Source of the DNA: Variovorax paradoxus
GTDB taxonomy: Bacteria > Pseudomonadota > Gammaproteobacteria > Burkholderiales > Burkholderiaceae_C
Direction of reading: 5' to 3'
Assembly (NCBI RefSeq): GCF_902712855.1
Contig: NZ_LR743507.1
Coordinates: 2,280,001-2,344,000, forward strand
DNA length: 64,000 nucleotides
A model generated the notes under the pieces. That model was given only the letters and a program-made list of their open reading frames with translations, did not search any database and was not told the DNA's origin. Positions 16,658-26,191 of the stretch are shown here, in pieces (position 1 is the first letter of the stretch; each line of letters starts with the position of its first letter). The translations under genes were made by a program, and so were the position numbers.

Positions 16658-17794
16658 CTATCGGGCGGGGCGCCGCATCAGCCCCAGCAGCAGGTTGTCG
16701 TAGACCTCCGTGGCCGCGGCGTGGCCGGGGAGGTAGCGGTCGATCAGGCTGCGCTGGCGTTCGCGGTACGCGGTGGCCTGCGCGTCGTGGGTGTCGATGG
16801 CTTCGATCACGCGGGTGCTGGCCCCGGCCACGTCGTTGCCCTGGTAGTAGTAGCCGAGGTCTGCGCACAGGTGAGCGTTGTGCACCAGCGGATAGCCCTG
16901 CCAGCAAGTTTCCAGGTAGAAGTAGTTGAGCGGGTTCTCCCACTGGTGCGAGATCACGATGTCGGTGTTCTGCGCGAGGAAAACCGGCGTTTCGTGCCGG
17001 CCCAGGAAGACCGCCTTGTGCTGGCGGATCAGGTCGAGCTGGTTCATCAACGTGATGAACTCCATGCTCTCCTTCGCCAGCCGCTCGGCATTGTTGACCT
17101 GCAGCAACGCGATGGCTTCGGGCCGTGAGCGGTAGGCCAGCTCGGCGATCAGCACAGGATAGAGGCAGAACTTCACCACGTTGATGTTCGGCTCCATCAC
17201 GCTGAGCCGCCTCGGACCAACCTTCGGCTGATAGACGCCGGCAGCAGGCAAGCCGCGCGTGCGCTCGTCCAGGAACACCGGGCTCCAGACGAAAGGCACG
17301 GGGCGCGCATCGGCCCGGCGCAGCACTTCGAAGTACGGCTGGCTGATGTTGACCACCTGCGGAACCATCCAGATGTCGTCGTAGCGCTGGTTCACGAAAA
17401 GGTTCTGGCCCCACAGCGGCTTGCTGAACAGCATCGACTCCATGGCGTGCACGTACTCGAAGCCGCAGCAGTACGACACCAGCCGCGCGCCGCGCCGCTT
17501 CAGGTAGTCGGTCTGCGCCGCGTCGATCTGACCCCCGAGTTCAATCAGCACGTCGACGTTGTCCTTGGCTGTGTCGAAGGTCACGGTGGGCCAGCGCGCC
17601 TGGTCCCAGGGCAGGGTCGGCGTGATCGGGACGGCCGTGGTGTTGACAAGTACCACCGAAGCCACCAACGGGCAGTGCTTCAGTGCTTCTGCCAGAAATA
17701 TGGCGTTTTGCTTGATGCCATTGTTCCAAAGCGTTTCGGCCTCGTGATGGAGTCCGAGCGTAATTCCAATACGGAGCATGGACGTGTCAGGCAT
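16658..17794 (-). CDS. DUF2827 protein, putative GT-B-type glycosyltransferase (copy 1)
   Basis: This protein of about 378 residues shares a distinctive pattern with two other genes here (25040-26191, 26188-27318): an N-terminal LWNNGIKQNAIFLAEALK, an EPNINVVK box near residue 200, and a SHQWENPLNYFYLE box near residue 280 followed by GYPLVHNAHL and GYYY. From memory this is DUF2827, a mostly burkholderial family thought to have a GT-B fold; function is not established. The start could be ATG at 17794 or 17779 (MLRIGI, matching copy 2); a TTG at 17809 is also open. It is divergent from the adhesin gene. Confidence 0.8.
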   Translation of the reverse strand: MPDTSMLRIGITLGLHHEAETLWNNGIKQNAIFLAEALKHCPLVASVVLVNTTAVPITPTLPWDQARWPTVTFDTAKDNVDVLIELGGQIDAAQTDYLKRRGARLVSYCCGFEYVHAMESMLFSKPLWGQNLFVNQRYDDIWMVPQVVNISQPYFEVLRRADARPVPFVWSPVFLDERTRGLPAAGVYQPKVGPRRLSVMEPNINVVKFCLYPVLIAELAYRSRPEAIALLQVNNAERLAKESMEFITLMNQLDLIRQHKAVFLGRHETPVFLAQNTDIVISHQWENPLNYFYLETCWQGYPLVHNAHLCADLGYYYQGNDVAGASTRVIEAIDTHDAQATAYRERQRSLIDRYLPGHAAATEVYDNLLLGLMRRPAR

Positions 17795-18282
17795 TGAATT
17801 GTTTCGCAAATGTTAATTGCCGGTGGAGGTGAGCGGAGTGAAAGGAGCATAAAGCCGGCATCGCTGGGGCGTGATTAATTTCGCCGCTCCATATAGGCTC
17901 GCGCAATTTTGACGTGGTTCCAAAGTTGTGTGCGATCTACCAGAAAGCTTCCAAAAATTGTCTTGAAGATAAAAATTGACAACAGTTGATTGCATTTGGT
18001 GCCTTGATGGTTCCGATTGAATGCCTGTTGCGCAGCATTGATGGCCTCTTTTAAAAATTCAAGAACACACGCTTTTAGATATTTTGTGAACTAAATCATC
18101 AAAGGTAATTTTGAATATTGTTGCGGTGCGCCAAAGAGAGAAGCAACTCCGTACATTCCAGCATTCCTGCAAATGAGCGATGCCAAGACTGGCGCTCTAG
18201 CGATGAAGCCGAACACGGTGAGCATCGCATTTCAGTCAATACGAACCGCGCTCGCCCACTCCCGCGAGCCGCCGAACAGCAA
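17795..18282. promoter_or_regulatory. AT-rich divergent intergenic region between DUF2827 copy 1 and the adhesin
   Basis: No convincing gene lies in this 488-bp stretch. It is much richer in A/T than the rest of the window, with many A and T runs. It must hold the promoters for both the adhesin and the DUF2827-glycosyltransferase pair. A TTGACA at 17976-17981 is a possible plus-strand -35, but I see no good -10 at the right spacing. Confidence 0.5.
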
Positions 18283-21200
18283 ATGAACAAGTCCTACAGA
18301 AGCATCTGGAATGAAGCCCTTGGCGCCTGGGTGGCCGCTTCAGAAATCACTTCCGCCCGTGGCAAGAAGAGTAGTTCGGCGGCGGTCGTCTCTGGTGCCG
18401 TGCTGAGCGTCGCACTGGCGTCCATCGGCTTGATGGAGAGCGCGAACGCCTTCATCGTCGGACCGCCGAACGGCGCCTGCAGCACCGGCGCCAACACCGG
18501 TCCTGATGGCAAGGCCTACCCGGCGACGGCCGATCCGGTCGAAGGATCGGGCTCGTACTCGACGGTGATCGGCGGTTGCTCTGCCAACGCCGCCAACATG
18601 CTGGGCGCGACGCTGTTCGGGTCGTTCACGACGGCGCGCGGCAAGGGCTCAAGCATGTTCGGCATGGGGTCGACCGCCGGGCAGTACGCCTCGGCCTACG
18701 GCCTCCAGGCCAATGCCTTCGGCATCGCCAGCATCGCGATGGGCCAGAACGCCCTCGCTGCGAGCAACAACAACATCGCCATCGGCGCGGGCGCGAACGC
18801 GGCGGCGGTCAGCGCGGGCACCGCCATCGCGATCGGTGCGAACTCCATCGCCTCGTCCAACACCACGAGCGGCGATTCGCTGGCTTTCGGCACCGGTGCC
18901 AAGGCCACGGCGCAGGACGCGGTGGCGATCGGCGGCCAGGCCAACGCGAGCGGCACCAACGCCCTGGCCATCGGCGGAAACGAAGGTGGCGCCACCGGCA
19001 CCAATGCGTCGGCCATCGGCGTGGGCGCCAACGCAACCGCCAACTATGCGACGGCGGTGGGCGCCGGCGCGACCGCGAGCGGCACCGGCGCGACGGCCAT
19101 CGGTGCCAGCGGCACCGCGGCGGCCCGTGCCCTGGGCGCCAACTCGGTCGCGATCGGTGGCCAGGCCGTCGTCGGCAGCGCGGCCGATTCGGGTATCGCC
19201 ATCGGCCTCAATGCCAATGCGCAGTCGCTCGCCACCATCGCCCTGGGAAGCGGTGCCAGTGTCGGAAGCGGCGCGGATTCGGGCATCGCCATCGGCACGA
19301 ATGCGATTGCGACCAACAAGACGAACAACTTGGCGATCGGTGTCGGCGCAAAGGCGAATGGCGGCGGCGCGACCGCCATCGGCGCCGGCGCCAATGCCGC
19401 CTTTGGCAACGACGTGGCCTTCGGAACGAACGCGATGGCCCGCGGCGACGCGAGTTCGACCGCGCCTTCAACGGCCTTCGGGAACAACGCCAACGCCTGG
19501 GGCAGCAGTTCCACGGCCTTCGGCGTGTTCGCACAAGCCTTGGGCAGGACGTCCACGGCATTCGGCTATTCCTCGAACGCCGCTGCCGAGAATGCCCTGG
19601 CAGTCGGCACGTTGGCGAAGGCCTTCGGCAATCGCAGCACCGCCGTCGGTGCCGGAGCCTCGGCCACAGGCGATTTCTCCTCGGCCCTGGGCCGCACGGC
19701 GAACGCTGCCGCTGTCGGCGCGCTGGCACTCGGAACGAATTCCGTGGGCGGCGCATCCGCCGCCGCGGCCGATTCGATCGCCATCGGCGGCCAGTCCAGC
19801 GTCGTGGCCGCGGCAACCTCCGGCATCGCGCTCGGTCGCGGTGCGATCGTCAACGGCGCCTTCGGCATTTCCCAGGGCGACGGCGTCGTCAGTGGCGCCA
19901 CGGGACAGAACGTCGCCATCGGTTCGTCGGGCACGAGCGCGAACTCCAGCACCGCCGCGGGTGGGGCGGTGGCCATCGGCCGTGGCCAGAAGGCCATTGG
20001 CGATGGCGCGGTCGCCATTGGCGATCCCAACGTCTCGGAGGGCACCGGCGCGGTGGCCATCGGCAATTCCAACAATGCGACCGGGCAGGGCGCGGTTGCG
20101 ATGGGCAACAATTCCAGCGCCACCGCGGCCGGCACGCTCGCCTTCGGCGACACGGCCAGCGCATCGGCCACCAACGCCATCGGTTTCGGCGCCGGCGCGA
20201 ATGCCGCTGCCGCGACAGCCGTCGCCATCGGACAAAGCGCCCTGGCCTCGGGCAACGCCGGCATCGCGCTGGGTTCCGGCGCACGCTCGATCGCGGATGG
20301 CGCCATCGCCATCGGCAAGAACGCCACCATCGGTTCGAAAACCGATGTCAATACCATCGCTATCGGGCCCAATGCGAACAGTTGGGGCGGAAGCATCGCG
20401 CTGGGCACCGGCGCATCCGCCGACCAGATCGGCACTGCGGCGCAGGACGCTTCTATCGCGATCGGCGGGAATGCTGCCACCGACGACCGGACGACCCGAA
20501 GCATCGCGATCGGCAATGGCGCGACGGTCAAGCCGCCGGGGGCGACAGTGGTCGATGCCGCGATCGCATTGGGCGCCAATGCAACTGGCACCGCGTCGAA
20601 CACGGTGGCCATCGGCACGCTGGCCACTGCAACGTATGCCAACAGCATCGCGATTGGTGCGGGCAGCGTGACCGGCGCGGCCTCTCCGACTGGCGCCGGC
20701 TTCCTCACCGGCACCGCCGCACCCGCATCCGAGGTTTCGGTGGGCTCGGCTTCCGCCCTGCGGCGAGTCACGAATGTGGCCGACGGCGCCGCTCCCCAGG
20801 ACGCCGCGACCGTGGCCCAGTTGAGCACCGGCATGAGCACCACGGTCAGCAGTATTTCCAGCCTGTCCACGTCGAGTTCGACCGGCCTGAGCACGGCCAC
20901 CAGCAGCATCGGCAGCCTGTCCACAGGCCTGAGCACGACCAACAGCGCAGTTGCCAGCCTTTCGACGAACCTCAGCTCCTCGACGATTGCCATCAACAGT
21001 TTGTCCACGGGCCTGAGCACAACCAACAGCGGCGTAGCGAGCCTGTCGACGTCGACCTCCACGGGGCTGAGCACGGCCACGAGCAGCCTCGACAGCCTGT
21101 CCACGTCGACTTCATCGGGCCTGAGCACTGCGACCAGTGGCATCAGCAGCCTGTCGACTTCCACATCGACTGGCATCAATAGCCTGTCCACGGGCTTGAG

Positions 21201-24200
21201 CACGACCAGCAGCAGCGTCGCGAGTCTCTCGACCTCGACTTCGTCGGGCTTGAGCACCGCGACCAGTGGCATCAGCAGCCTTTCGACCTCGACCTCCACA
21301 GGCTTGAGCACGGCCACGAACAGCATCGAAAGCCTGTCCATGTCGACCTCGACGGGCTTGAGCACCGCGAACAGCGGCATCGGCAGCCTGTCGACGGGTC
21401 TCAGTACGACGAACAGCAGCTTTGCGAGCCTGTCGACCTCGACCTCAACGGGCTTGAGTACGGCGACCAGCGGCATCAACAGCCTGTCCACGGGTCTCAG
21501 CACCACCAACAGCAGCGTCGCGAGCCTGTCCACCTCGACCTCTACGGGCATCGCCAGTCTGTCGACCTCGACCTCCACGGGTCTAAGCACTGCGACCAGC
21601 GGCATCGACAGCCTGTCGACTTCCACATCGACGGGCATCATTAGCCTGTCTACGGGCCTGAGCACAACCAACAGCAGCGTCGCGAGTGTGTCGACCTCGA
21701 CTTCGTCGGGCTTGAGCACTGCGACCAGCGGCATTAATAGCTTGTCGACCTCTGCCTCGACCGGCATCAACAGCCTGTCGACGGGTCTAAGCACGGCAAC
21801 GAGCAGCGTCGACAGCCTGTCCACCTCGACCTCCACGGGGCTGAGCACTGCGACCAGCGGCATCGGCAGCCTGTCCACGGGTCTCAGCACCACCGACAGC
21901 AGCGTTGCTAGCTTGTCGACCTCCACCTCGACCGGCATCAGCAGTCTGTCGACGGGTCTCAGCACCACTAACAGCAGCGTCGCGAGCCTGTCGACTTCCA
22001 CGTCGACCGGTATCAGCAGCTTGTCGGCTTCGACTTCCACAGGGCTGAGCACGGCTTCGAGCAGCATCGACAGCCTGTCCACGTCGACTTCCTCCGGCCT
22101 GAGCACGACGAACAGCTCAGTGGCCAGCCTGTCGACTTCAACTTCGACCGGCATCAGCAGCCTGTCTACCGGCCTGAGCACGGCAACCAGCGGCATCGGC
22201 AGCCTTTCGACCGGACTGAACACGACCAACAGCAACCTGGGCACCCTGAGCTCGTCGGTCAGCTCGATCTACAACACGGGCACGAAGTACTTCCACGCCA
22301 ACAGCACCGGCGCGGACAGCCAGGCCATCGGCGCCAACAGCGTGGCCATCGGCCAGGACGCCATCGCCAACGGCGAGAACAGCATCGCACTCGGCGCAGG
22401 CAGCGTGACCAGCGCGGCCTCTCCGACCGGCGCCGGCTTCCTCACCGGCACTGCGGCACCCGCATCCGAGGTTTCTGTGGGCTCGGCTTCGGCCCTGCGA
22501 CGGATCACGAACGTGGCCGATGGTTCTGCCCCGCAGGACGTCGTGACTGTGGCCCAGCTGAGCACCGGCATGAGCACCACGGCGAGCAGCATCGGCAGCC
22601 TGTCGACCGGCTTGAGCACGACCAGCAGCACGGTCGCCAGCCTGTCGACGAACATCAGTTCCTCGACGAGTGCCATCAACAGCCTGTCCACGGGTCTGAG
22701 CACAACCAACAGCGGCGTTGCGAGTCTGTCGACTTCCACGTCGACCGGCATCAGCAGCTTGTCGGCTTCGACCTCCACGGGTCTGAGTACGGCTTCGAGC
22801 AGCATCGACAGCCTGTCCACGTCGACCTCGTCGGGCCTGAGCACGACGAACAGCTCAGTGGCCAGCCTGTCGACTTCCGCGTCGACCGGGATCAGTAGCC
22901 TGTCGACCTCGACCTCCACAGGCTTGAGCACGGCCACTAGCAGTATCGATAGCCTCTCTACCTCGACCTCGACGGGCCTGAGCACTGCGACCAGCGGCAT
23001 CAACAGCTTGTCGACCTCCACCTCGACCGGCATCAGCAGTCTGTCGACGGGTCTCAGTACGGCAACGCGCAACGTCGACAGCCTGTCCACCTCGACCTCC
23101 ACAGGGCTGAGCACGGCCGCGAGCAGCATCGACAGCCTGTCCACGTCGACCTCGACGGGCTTGAGCACTGCGACCAGCGGCATCAACAGCCTGTCGACGG
23201 GTCTCAGCACCACCAACAGCAGCGTCACCAGTCTGTCGACCTCGACCTCCACCGGTCTGAGCACTGCCGCAAGCAGCATCGATAGCTTGTCCACGTCGAC
23301 CTCGACGGGCCTGAGCACTGCGACCAGCGGCATCAACAGCCTGTCCACGGGTCTCAGCACTACCGATAGCAGCGTTGCGAGCCTGTCGACCTCGACCTCC
23401 ACGGGTCTGAGCACTGCCGCAAGCAGCATCGACAGCTTGTCCACGTCGACCTCGACGGGCCTGAGCACTGCGACCAGTGGCATCAACAGCCTGTCGACGG
23501 GTCTCAGCACCACAAACAGCAGCGTGGCCAGCCTGTCGACTTCGACCTCCACGGGTCTGAGCACTGCCGAAAGCAGCATCGGGAGCTTGTCCACGTCGAC
23601 CTCGACGGGCCTGAGCACTGCGACCAGCGGTATCAACAGCCTGTCGACGAGTGTCAGCACCACAAACAGCAGCGTTGCGAGCCTGTCGACTTCCACGTCG
23701 ACTGGTATCGGTAGCCTGTCGACCTCGACCTCGACGGGTCTCAGTACAGCCACGAGCAGCATCGACAGCCTGTCGACCGGCCTCAGCACGACCAACGGCA
23801 ATGTCGCGAGCCTGTCGACCTCCGCGTCGACCGGCCTGAGCACGACCAACGTCAACCTCAACAGCCTCAGCACCTCGGTCAACAACATCTACAACACCGG
23901 CACCAAATACTTCCACGCCAACTCGACGTCGGGCGACTCGGTGGCCAGCGGGCAGGAAGCCGTGGCGATCGGTCCGCAGTCGGTGGCCAGCAGCGCCAAC
24001 TCCTTTGCCGCCGGCAACGGTGCGAAGGCCACGGCCGAGGGTGCTATGGCGATGGGGTTCGGCGCGCAGGCGACGGGCACCGACGCCATCGCCATCGGCA
24101 CGGGAGCATTGGCCACGGGCTCGCAGGCCATTGGCGCCAATGCCCGCGCGGGCGGCGGCGGCGTGGCCCTGGGCGACAACGCGGATGCCGGCGGCACGCC

Positions 24201-24933
24201 GCTGAGCCAGGCGCAGAACGTCTCCGAGGGCACGGCCATCGGCTTCGGCGCGGTGGTGCAGCAAAGCGGCGGCGTGGCGCTGGGCTCCGGCTCGGTGGCT
24301 TCCACCGTGGCCGGCGTGGCCGGCTACGTGCCGGGCAGCGCGACGGCGAAGGACCAGGCGGCCATCAGGGCGACCACCAGCACGCAGGCGGCGGTGTCGG
24401 TGGGCGACGCTGCCAGCGGCCAGTTCCGCCAGATCACCGGCGTGGCGGCGGGTACGGCCGACAGCGACGCGACCAACGTGGCGCAGCTGAAGGCCGCATC
24501 CGCGGCGGCGAAGGCCAGCAGCGCGCAGTACGCGACCAACCCCGACGGCTCGGTCAACTACGGCCTGCTCGCGCTGGGCAACGGGCAGGCGCCCCTCGGC
24601 ACGCGCGTGAGCAACGTGGCGCCGGGCATCCTGCCCGGCGACGCGGTCAACGTGCAGCAGCTCAACCAGGTGCAGGGGCAGGTGGGCGACGTGGCGCGCA
24701 TCGCGTACTCGGGCACGGCCATGGCCTTCGCGATGTCGGGCACCTACCTGCCCACGCTGTACCCCGGAGAGAAGACCGTGGGCGTGGGGCTGGGCAGCTA
24801 CAAGGGCTACACCGCGCTGGCGCTGAACTTCAAGACGCTGTCCGACGACGGCAAGATGTCGTGGGGCGCGGGGGTGACGACCACGGGCAAGGAATGGGGC
24901 ATCAACGCCGGTATCGGCTGGAAGTGGAAGTAA
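18283..24933 (+). CDS. Giant trimeric autotransporter adhesin (YadA/Hia type) with Ser/Thr-rich stalks
   Basis: The 2216-residue protein starts with an extended signal peptide region (MNKSYRSIWNEALGAWVAAS, then a hydrophobic stretch cut near residue 56). Head 1 (~60-815) is built of YadA-like repeats of the AIGxxAxA type. A neck (~816-847) leads to stalk 1 (~848-1325), made almost wholly of LSTSTSTGLSTATSGI-like units. A small second head and neck (~1330-1426), stalk 2 (~1427-1865), a third head and neck (~1868-2072) and a C-terminal YadA anchor ending GIGWKWK follow. It should trimerise in the outer membrane. About 60% of a typical stalk unit is Ser or Thr. The ATG at 18283 has a weak ribosome site but starts the ESPR exactly; upstream codons lack similarity. 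Confidence 0.95.
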   Translation: MNKSYRSIWNEALGAWVAASEITSARGKKSSSAAVVSGAVLSVALASIGLMESANAFIVGPPNGACSTGANTGPDGKAYPATADPVEGSGSYSTVIGGCSANAANMLGATLFGSFTTARGKGSSMFGMGSTAGQYASAYGLQANAFGIASIAMGQNALAASNNNIAIGAGANAAAVSAGTAIAIGANSIASSNTTSGDSLAFGTGAKATAQDAVAIGGQANASGTNALAIGGNEGGATGTNASAIGVGANATANYATAVGAGATASGTGATAIGASGTAAARALGANSVAIGGQAVVGSAADSGIAIGLNANAQSLATIALGSGASVGSGADSGIAIGTNAIATNKTNNLAIGVGAKANGGGATAIGAGANAAFGNDVAFGTNAMARGDASSTAPSTAFGNNANAWGSSSTAFGVFAQALGRTSTAFGYSSNAAAENALAVGTLAKAFGNRSTAVGAGASATGDFSSALGRTANAAAVGALALGTNSVGGASAAAADSIAIGGQSSVVAAATSGIALGRGAIVNGAFGISQGDGVVSGATGQNVAIGSSGTSANSSTAAGGAVAIGRGQKAIGDGAVAIGDPNVSEGTGAVAIGNSNNATGQGAVAMGNNSSATAAGTLAFGDTASASATNAIGFGAGANAAAATAVAIGQSALASGNAGIALGSGARSIADGAIAIGKNATIGSKTDVNTIAIGPNANSWGGSIALGTGASADQIGTAAQDASIAIGGNAATDDRTTRSIAIGNGATVKPPGATVVDAAIALGANATGTASNTVAIGTLATATYANSIAIGAGSVTGAASPTGAGFLTGTAAPASEVSVGSASALRRVTNVADGAAPQDAATVAQLSTGMSTTVSSISSLSTSSSTGLSTATSSIGSLSTGLSTTNSAVASLSTNLSSSTIAINSLSTGLSTTNSGVASLSTSTSTGLSTATSSLDSLSTSTSSGLSTATSGISSLSTSTSTGINSLSTGLSTTSSSVASLSTSTSSGLSTATSGISSLSTSTSTGLSTATNSIESLSMSTSTGLSTANSGIGSLSTGLSTTNSSFASLSTSTSTGLSTATSGINSLSTGLSTTNSSVASLSTSTSTGIASLSTSTSTGLSTATSGIDSLSTSTSTGIISLSTGLSTTNSSVASVSTSTSSGLSTATSGINSLSTSASTGINSLSTGLSTATSSVDSLSTSTSTGLSTATSGIGSLSTGLSTTDSSVASLSTSTSTGISSLSTGLSTTNSSVASLSTSTSTGISSLSASTSTGLSTASSSIDSLSTSTSSGLSTTNSSVASLSTSTSTGISSLSTGLSTATSGIGSLSTGLNTTNSNLGTLSSSVSSIYNTGTKYFHANSTGADSQAIGANSVAIGQDAIANGENSIALGAGSVTSAASPTGAGFLTGTAAPASEVSVGSASALRRITNVADGSAPQDVVTVAQLSTGMSTTASSIGSLSTGLSTTSSTVASLSTNISSSTSAINSLSTGLSTTNSGVASLSTSTSTGISSLSASTSTGLSTASSSIDSLSTSTSSGLSTTNSSVASLSTSASTGISSLSTSTSTGLSTATSSIDSLSTSTSTGLSTATSGINSLSTSTSTGISSLSTGLSTATRNVDSLSTSTSTGLSTAASSIDSLSTSTSTGLSTATSGINSLSTGLSTTNSSVTSLSTSTSTGLSTAASSIDSLSTSTSTGLSTATSGINSLSTGLSTTDSSVASLSTSTSTGLSTAASSIDSLSTSTSTGLSTATSGINSLSTGLSTTNSSVASLSTSTSTGLSTAESSIGSLSTSTSTGLSTATSGINSLSTSVSTTNSSVASLSTSTSTGIGSLSTSTSTGLSTATSSIDSLSTGLSTTNGNVASLSTSASTGLSTTNVNLNSLSTSVNNIYNTGTKYFHANSTSGDSVASGQEAVAIGPQSVASSANSFAAGNGAKATAEGAMAMGFGAQATGTDAIAIGTGALATGSQAIGANARAGGGGVALGDNADAGGTPLSQAQNVSEGTAIGFGAVVQQSGGVALGSGSVASTVAGVAGYVPGSATAKDQAAIRATTSTQAAVSVGDAASGQFRQITGVAAGTADSDATNVAQLKAASAAAKASSAQYATNPDGSVNYGLLALGNGQAPLGTRVSNVAPGILPGDAVNVQQLNQVQGQVGDVARIAYSGTAMAFAMSGTYLPTLYPGEKTVGVGLGSYKGYTALALNFKTLSDDGKMSWGAGVTTTGKEWGINAGIGWKWK
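20641..20860 (+). repeat. Head-neck module, copy 1 (within the adhesin gene)
   Basis: This segment encodes NSIAIGAGSVTG, SPTGAGFLTG and the neck SVGSASALRRVTNVADG. It is nearly identical to 22378-22597, exactly 1737 bp (579 codons) downstream. Confidence 0.85.
20821..22260 (+). repeat. Stalk 1 degenerate Ser/Thr repeat array
   Basis: The DNA is an array of related 33-, 42- and 54-bp units encoding variants of LSTSTSTGIxS, LSTGLSTTNSSVAS and LSTSTSTGLSTATSGIxS. All units are multiples of 3, so recombination between them would keep the frame. Confidence 0.85.
22378..22597 (+). repeat. Head-neck module, copy 2 (within the adhesin gene)
   Basis: This is the second copy of the module at 20641-20860, encoding SVGSASALRRITNVADG. 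It precedes stalk 2 in the same way that copy 1 precedes stalk 1. Confidence 0.85.
23083..23682 (+). repeat. Four tandem 150-bp repeats in stalk 2
   Basis: Units start at 23083, 23233, 23383 and 23533. Each encodes 50 residues made of an 18 + 18 + 14 residue pattern. The copies are highly similar at the DNA level. Confidence 0.9.
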
Positions 24934-24985
24934 AGAAACAAGGACGTCAATCACTGAAAGGCCGCTCACCCGGCCCTCGAACAGG

Positions 24986-25022
24986 CGGCCCCCGTGGCGA
25001 TGGCGCGGGGGCCGTTTCTTTT
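24986..25022 (+). terminator. Rho-independent terminator after the adhesin
   Basis: CGGCCCCCG and CGGGGGCCG form a perfect 9-bp stem with an 11-nt loop, followed by TTTCTTTT. It lies 53 bp after the adhesin stop and just upstream of DUF2827 copy 2. Confidence 0.8.
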
Positions 25023-25039
25023 GGTACACACTCCGCCTC

Positions 25040-26191
25040 ATGCGCATCGGTATTTCAGTCCTCACCCACGCCGGTCAGAACATCTGGGAGAACGGGATGG
25101 GGCAGAACGTCCTGTTCCTTGCCCGCTTGCTGCAACGCATCGGGTTCGTCGAATCCGTCGCGCTGATCGACGCGGGCGACCAGGAAGCGATGCCGCCGCA
25201 GGTCGACACCACGGCCATGGGCCTGGCCTTTGGACGCGCGCGCGAGCTCACCGACTCGCTGGACGTGGTCATCGAGATGGCCGGTGCGCTCGACATGCAA
25301 TGGCTCTTGCACTTCCGCGCATGCGGAGGCCGCGTGGTGTTTCATTGTGCAGGTCAGCCTTTCGCGGCCCTGGCCGAGCCGATCGTCTTCACCGACAAGG
25401 GGCACTTCAGCAGGCCCGACCGCTGCGACGAGGTTTGGCTGCTGCCGAAGGATGCGACCTTCGCGCCGATGATGCACACCATGCACCGCTGCCCGGTGTT
25501 CGAGGTGCCTTACCTGTGGTCGCCGCAGTTCCTGGCCCAGCGCGTCGCCGAGGTCGAGGCCGCGGGCCACCGCTTCGGCTATGTGCCGCGCACGGCCGAG
25601 CAACCGGGGTTTCGCGTCGCGATCTTCGAGCCCAACATCTCGGTGGTGAAGTCCAGCAGCGTGCCCATGCTGATCTGCGACGGGGCGTATCGCGCGGACC
25701 CTTCGGCCGTGACTTCGATGCAGGTGCTCAACACGCTGCACCTGAAGGACCACCCGACCATGCTCTACCTGGCGAACTCGCTCGACATCGTGCGCCAGCA
25801 CAAGGCGATCTTCCTCGGCCGGCACGACTTCGCAGGCTTCATGGCGCAGTTTGCCGACGCCGTGGTCTCGCACCAGTGGCAGAACGACCAGAACTACAGC
25901 TACCTCGACGCGCTTCACGGCAACTACCCGCTGGTGCACAACTCTCCCTGGCTGCGCGACGCGGGCTACTACTACCCCGACTTCGACATCCCCGCCGGCG
26001 CGGCGCAACTGCTGCAGGCTGTGCGCGACCACGACCGGCAGCTCGATGACTACCGCGCGTGCTCCATGCGCGTCTTCGAGTCGCTCGATCCATTCAACCC
26101 GGCGAACGTCGAGGACTATGCGCAGCGCCTGCTGCACCTGGTGGGCGGCGACCCCGCGTTCCGCGCCGATGCAGCGAGGTCCGCCGCATGA
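25040..26191 (+). CDS. DUF2827 protein, putative GT-B-type glycosyltransferase (copy 2)
   Basis: The 383-residue protein begins MRIGISVLTHAGQNIWENGM and has the shared boxes EPNISVVKSS (~residue 197) and SHQWQNDQNYSYLD (~277), then NYPLVHNSPWL and GYYYPDFD. No signal peptide or membrane helix is seen, so it is probably cytosolic. It follows the adhesin gene and a terminator, with copy 3 overlapping its 3' end by 4 nt. It is a probable glycosyltransferase acting on the adhesin or another surface product; this rests on family fold and context only. The start follows closely on the terminator tail, so an own promoter or read-through is needed. Confidence 0.8.
   Translation: MRIGISVLTHAGQNIWENGMGQNVLFLARLLQRIGFVESVALIDAGDQEAMPPQVDTTAMGLAFGRARELTDSLDVVIEMAGALDMQWLLHFRACGGRVVFHCAGQPFAALAEPIVFTDKGHFSRPDRCDEVWLLPKDATFAPMMHTMHRCPVFEVPYLWSPQFLAQRVAEVEAAGHRFGYVPRTAEQPGFRVAIFEPNISVVKSSSVPMLICDGAYRADPSAVTSMQVLNTLHLKDHPTMLYLANSLDIVRQHKAIFLGRHDFAGFMAQFADAVVSHQWQNDQNYSYLDALHGNYPLVHNSPWLRDAGYYYPDFDIPAGAAQLLQAVRDHDRQLDDYRACSMRVFESLDPFNPANVEDYAQRLLHLVGGDPAFRADAARSAA

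Noticed and set aside
17976..17981. TTGACA as a firm adhesin promoter
   Set aside because: No credible -10 hexamer lies 16-18 bp downstream.
20821..23880. CRISPR-like array
   Set aside because: Repeats are contiguous coding units with related rather than unique intervening sequence, in one open frame; no cas genes are present.
19566..23888. Very long antisense open frames (892 and 539 codons) across the adhesin repeats
   Set aside because: They are the reverse complement of the repetitive S/T codons, give monotonous VEVEVDRLA-type peptides, and have no family features. They arise from composition.
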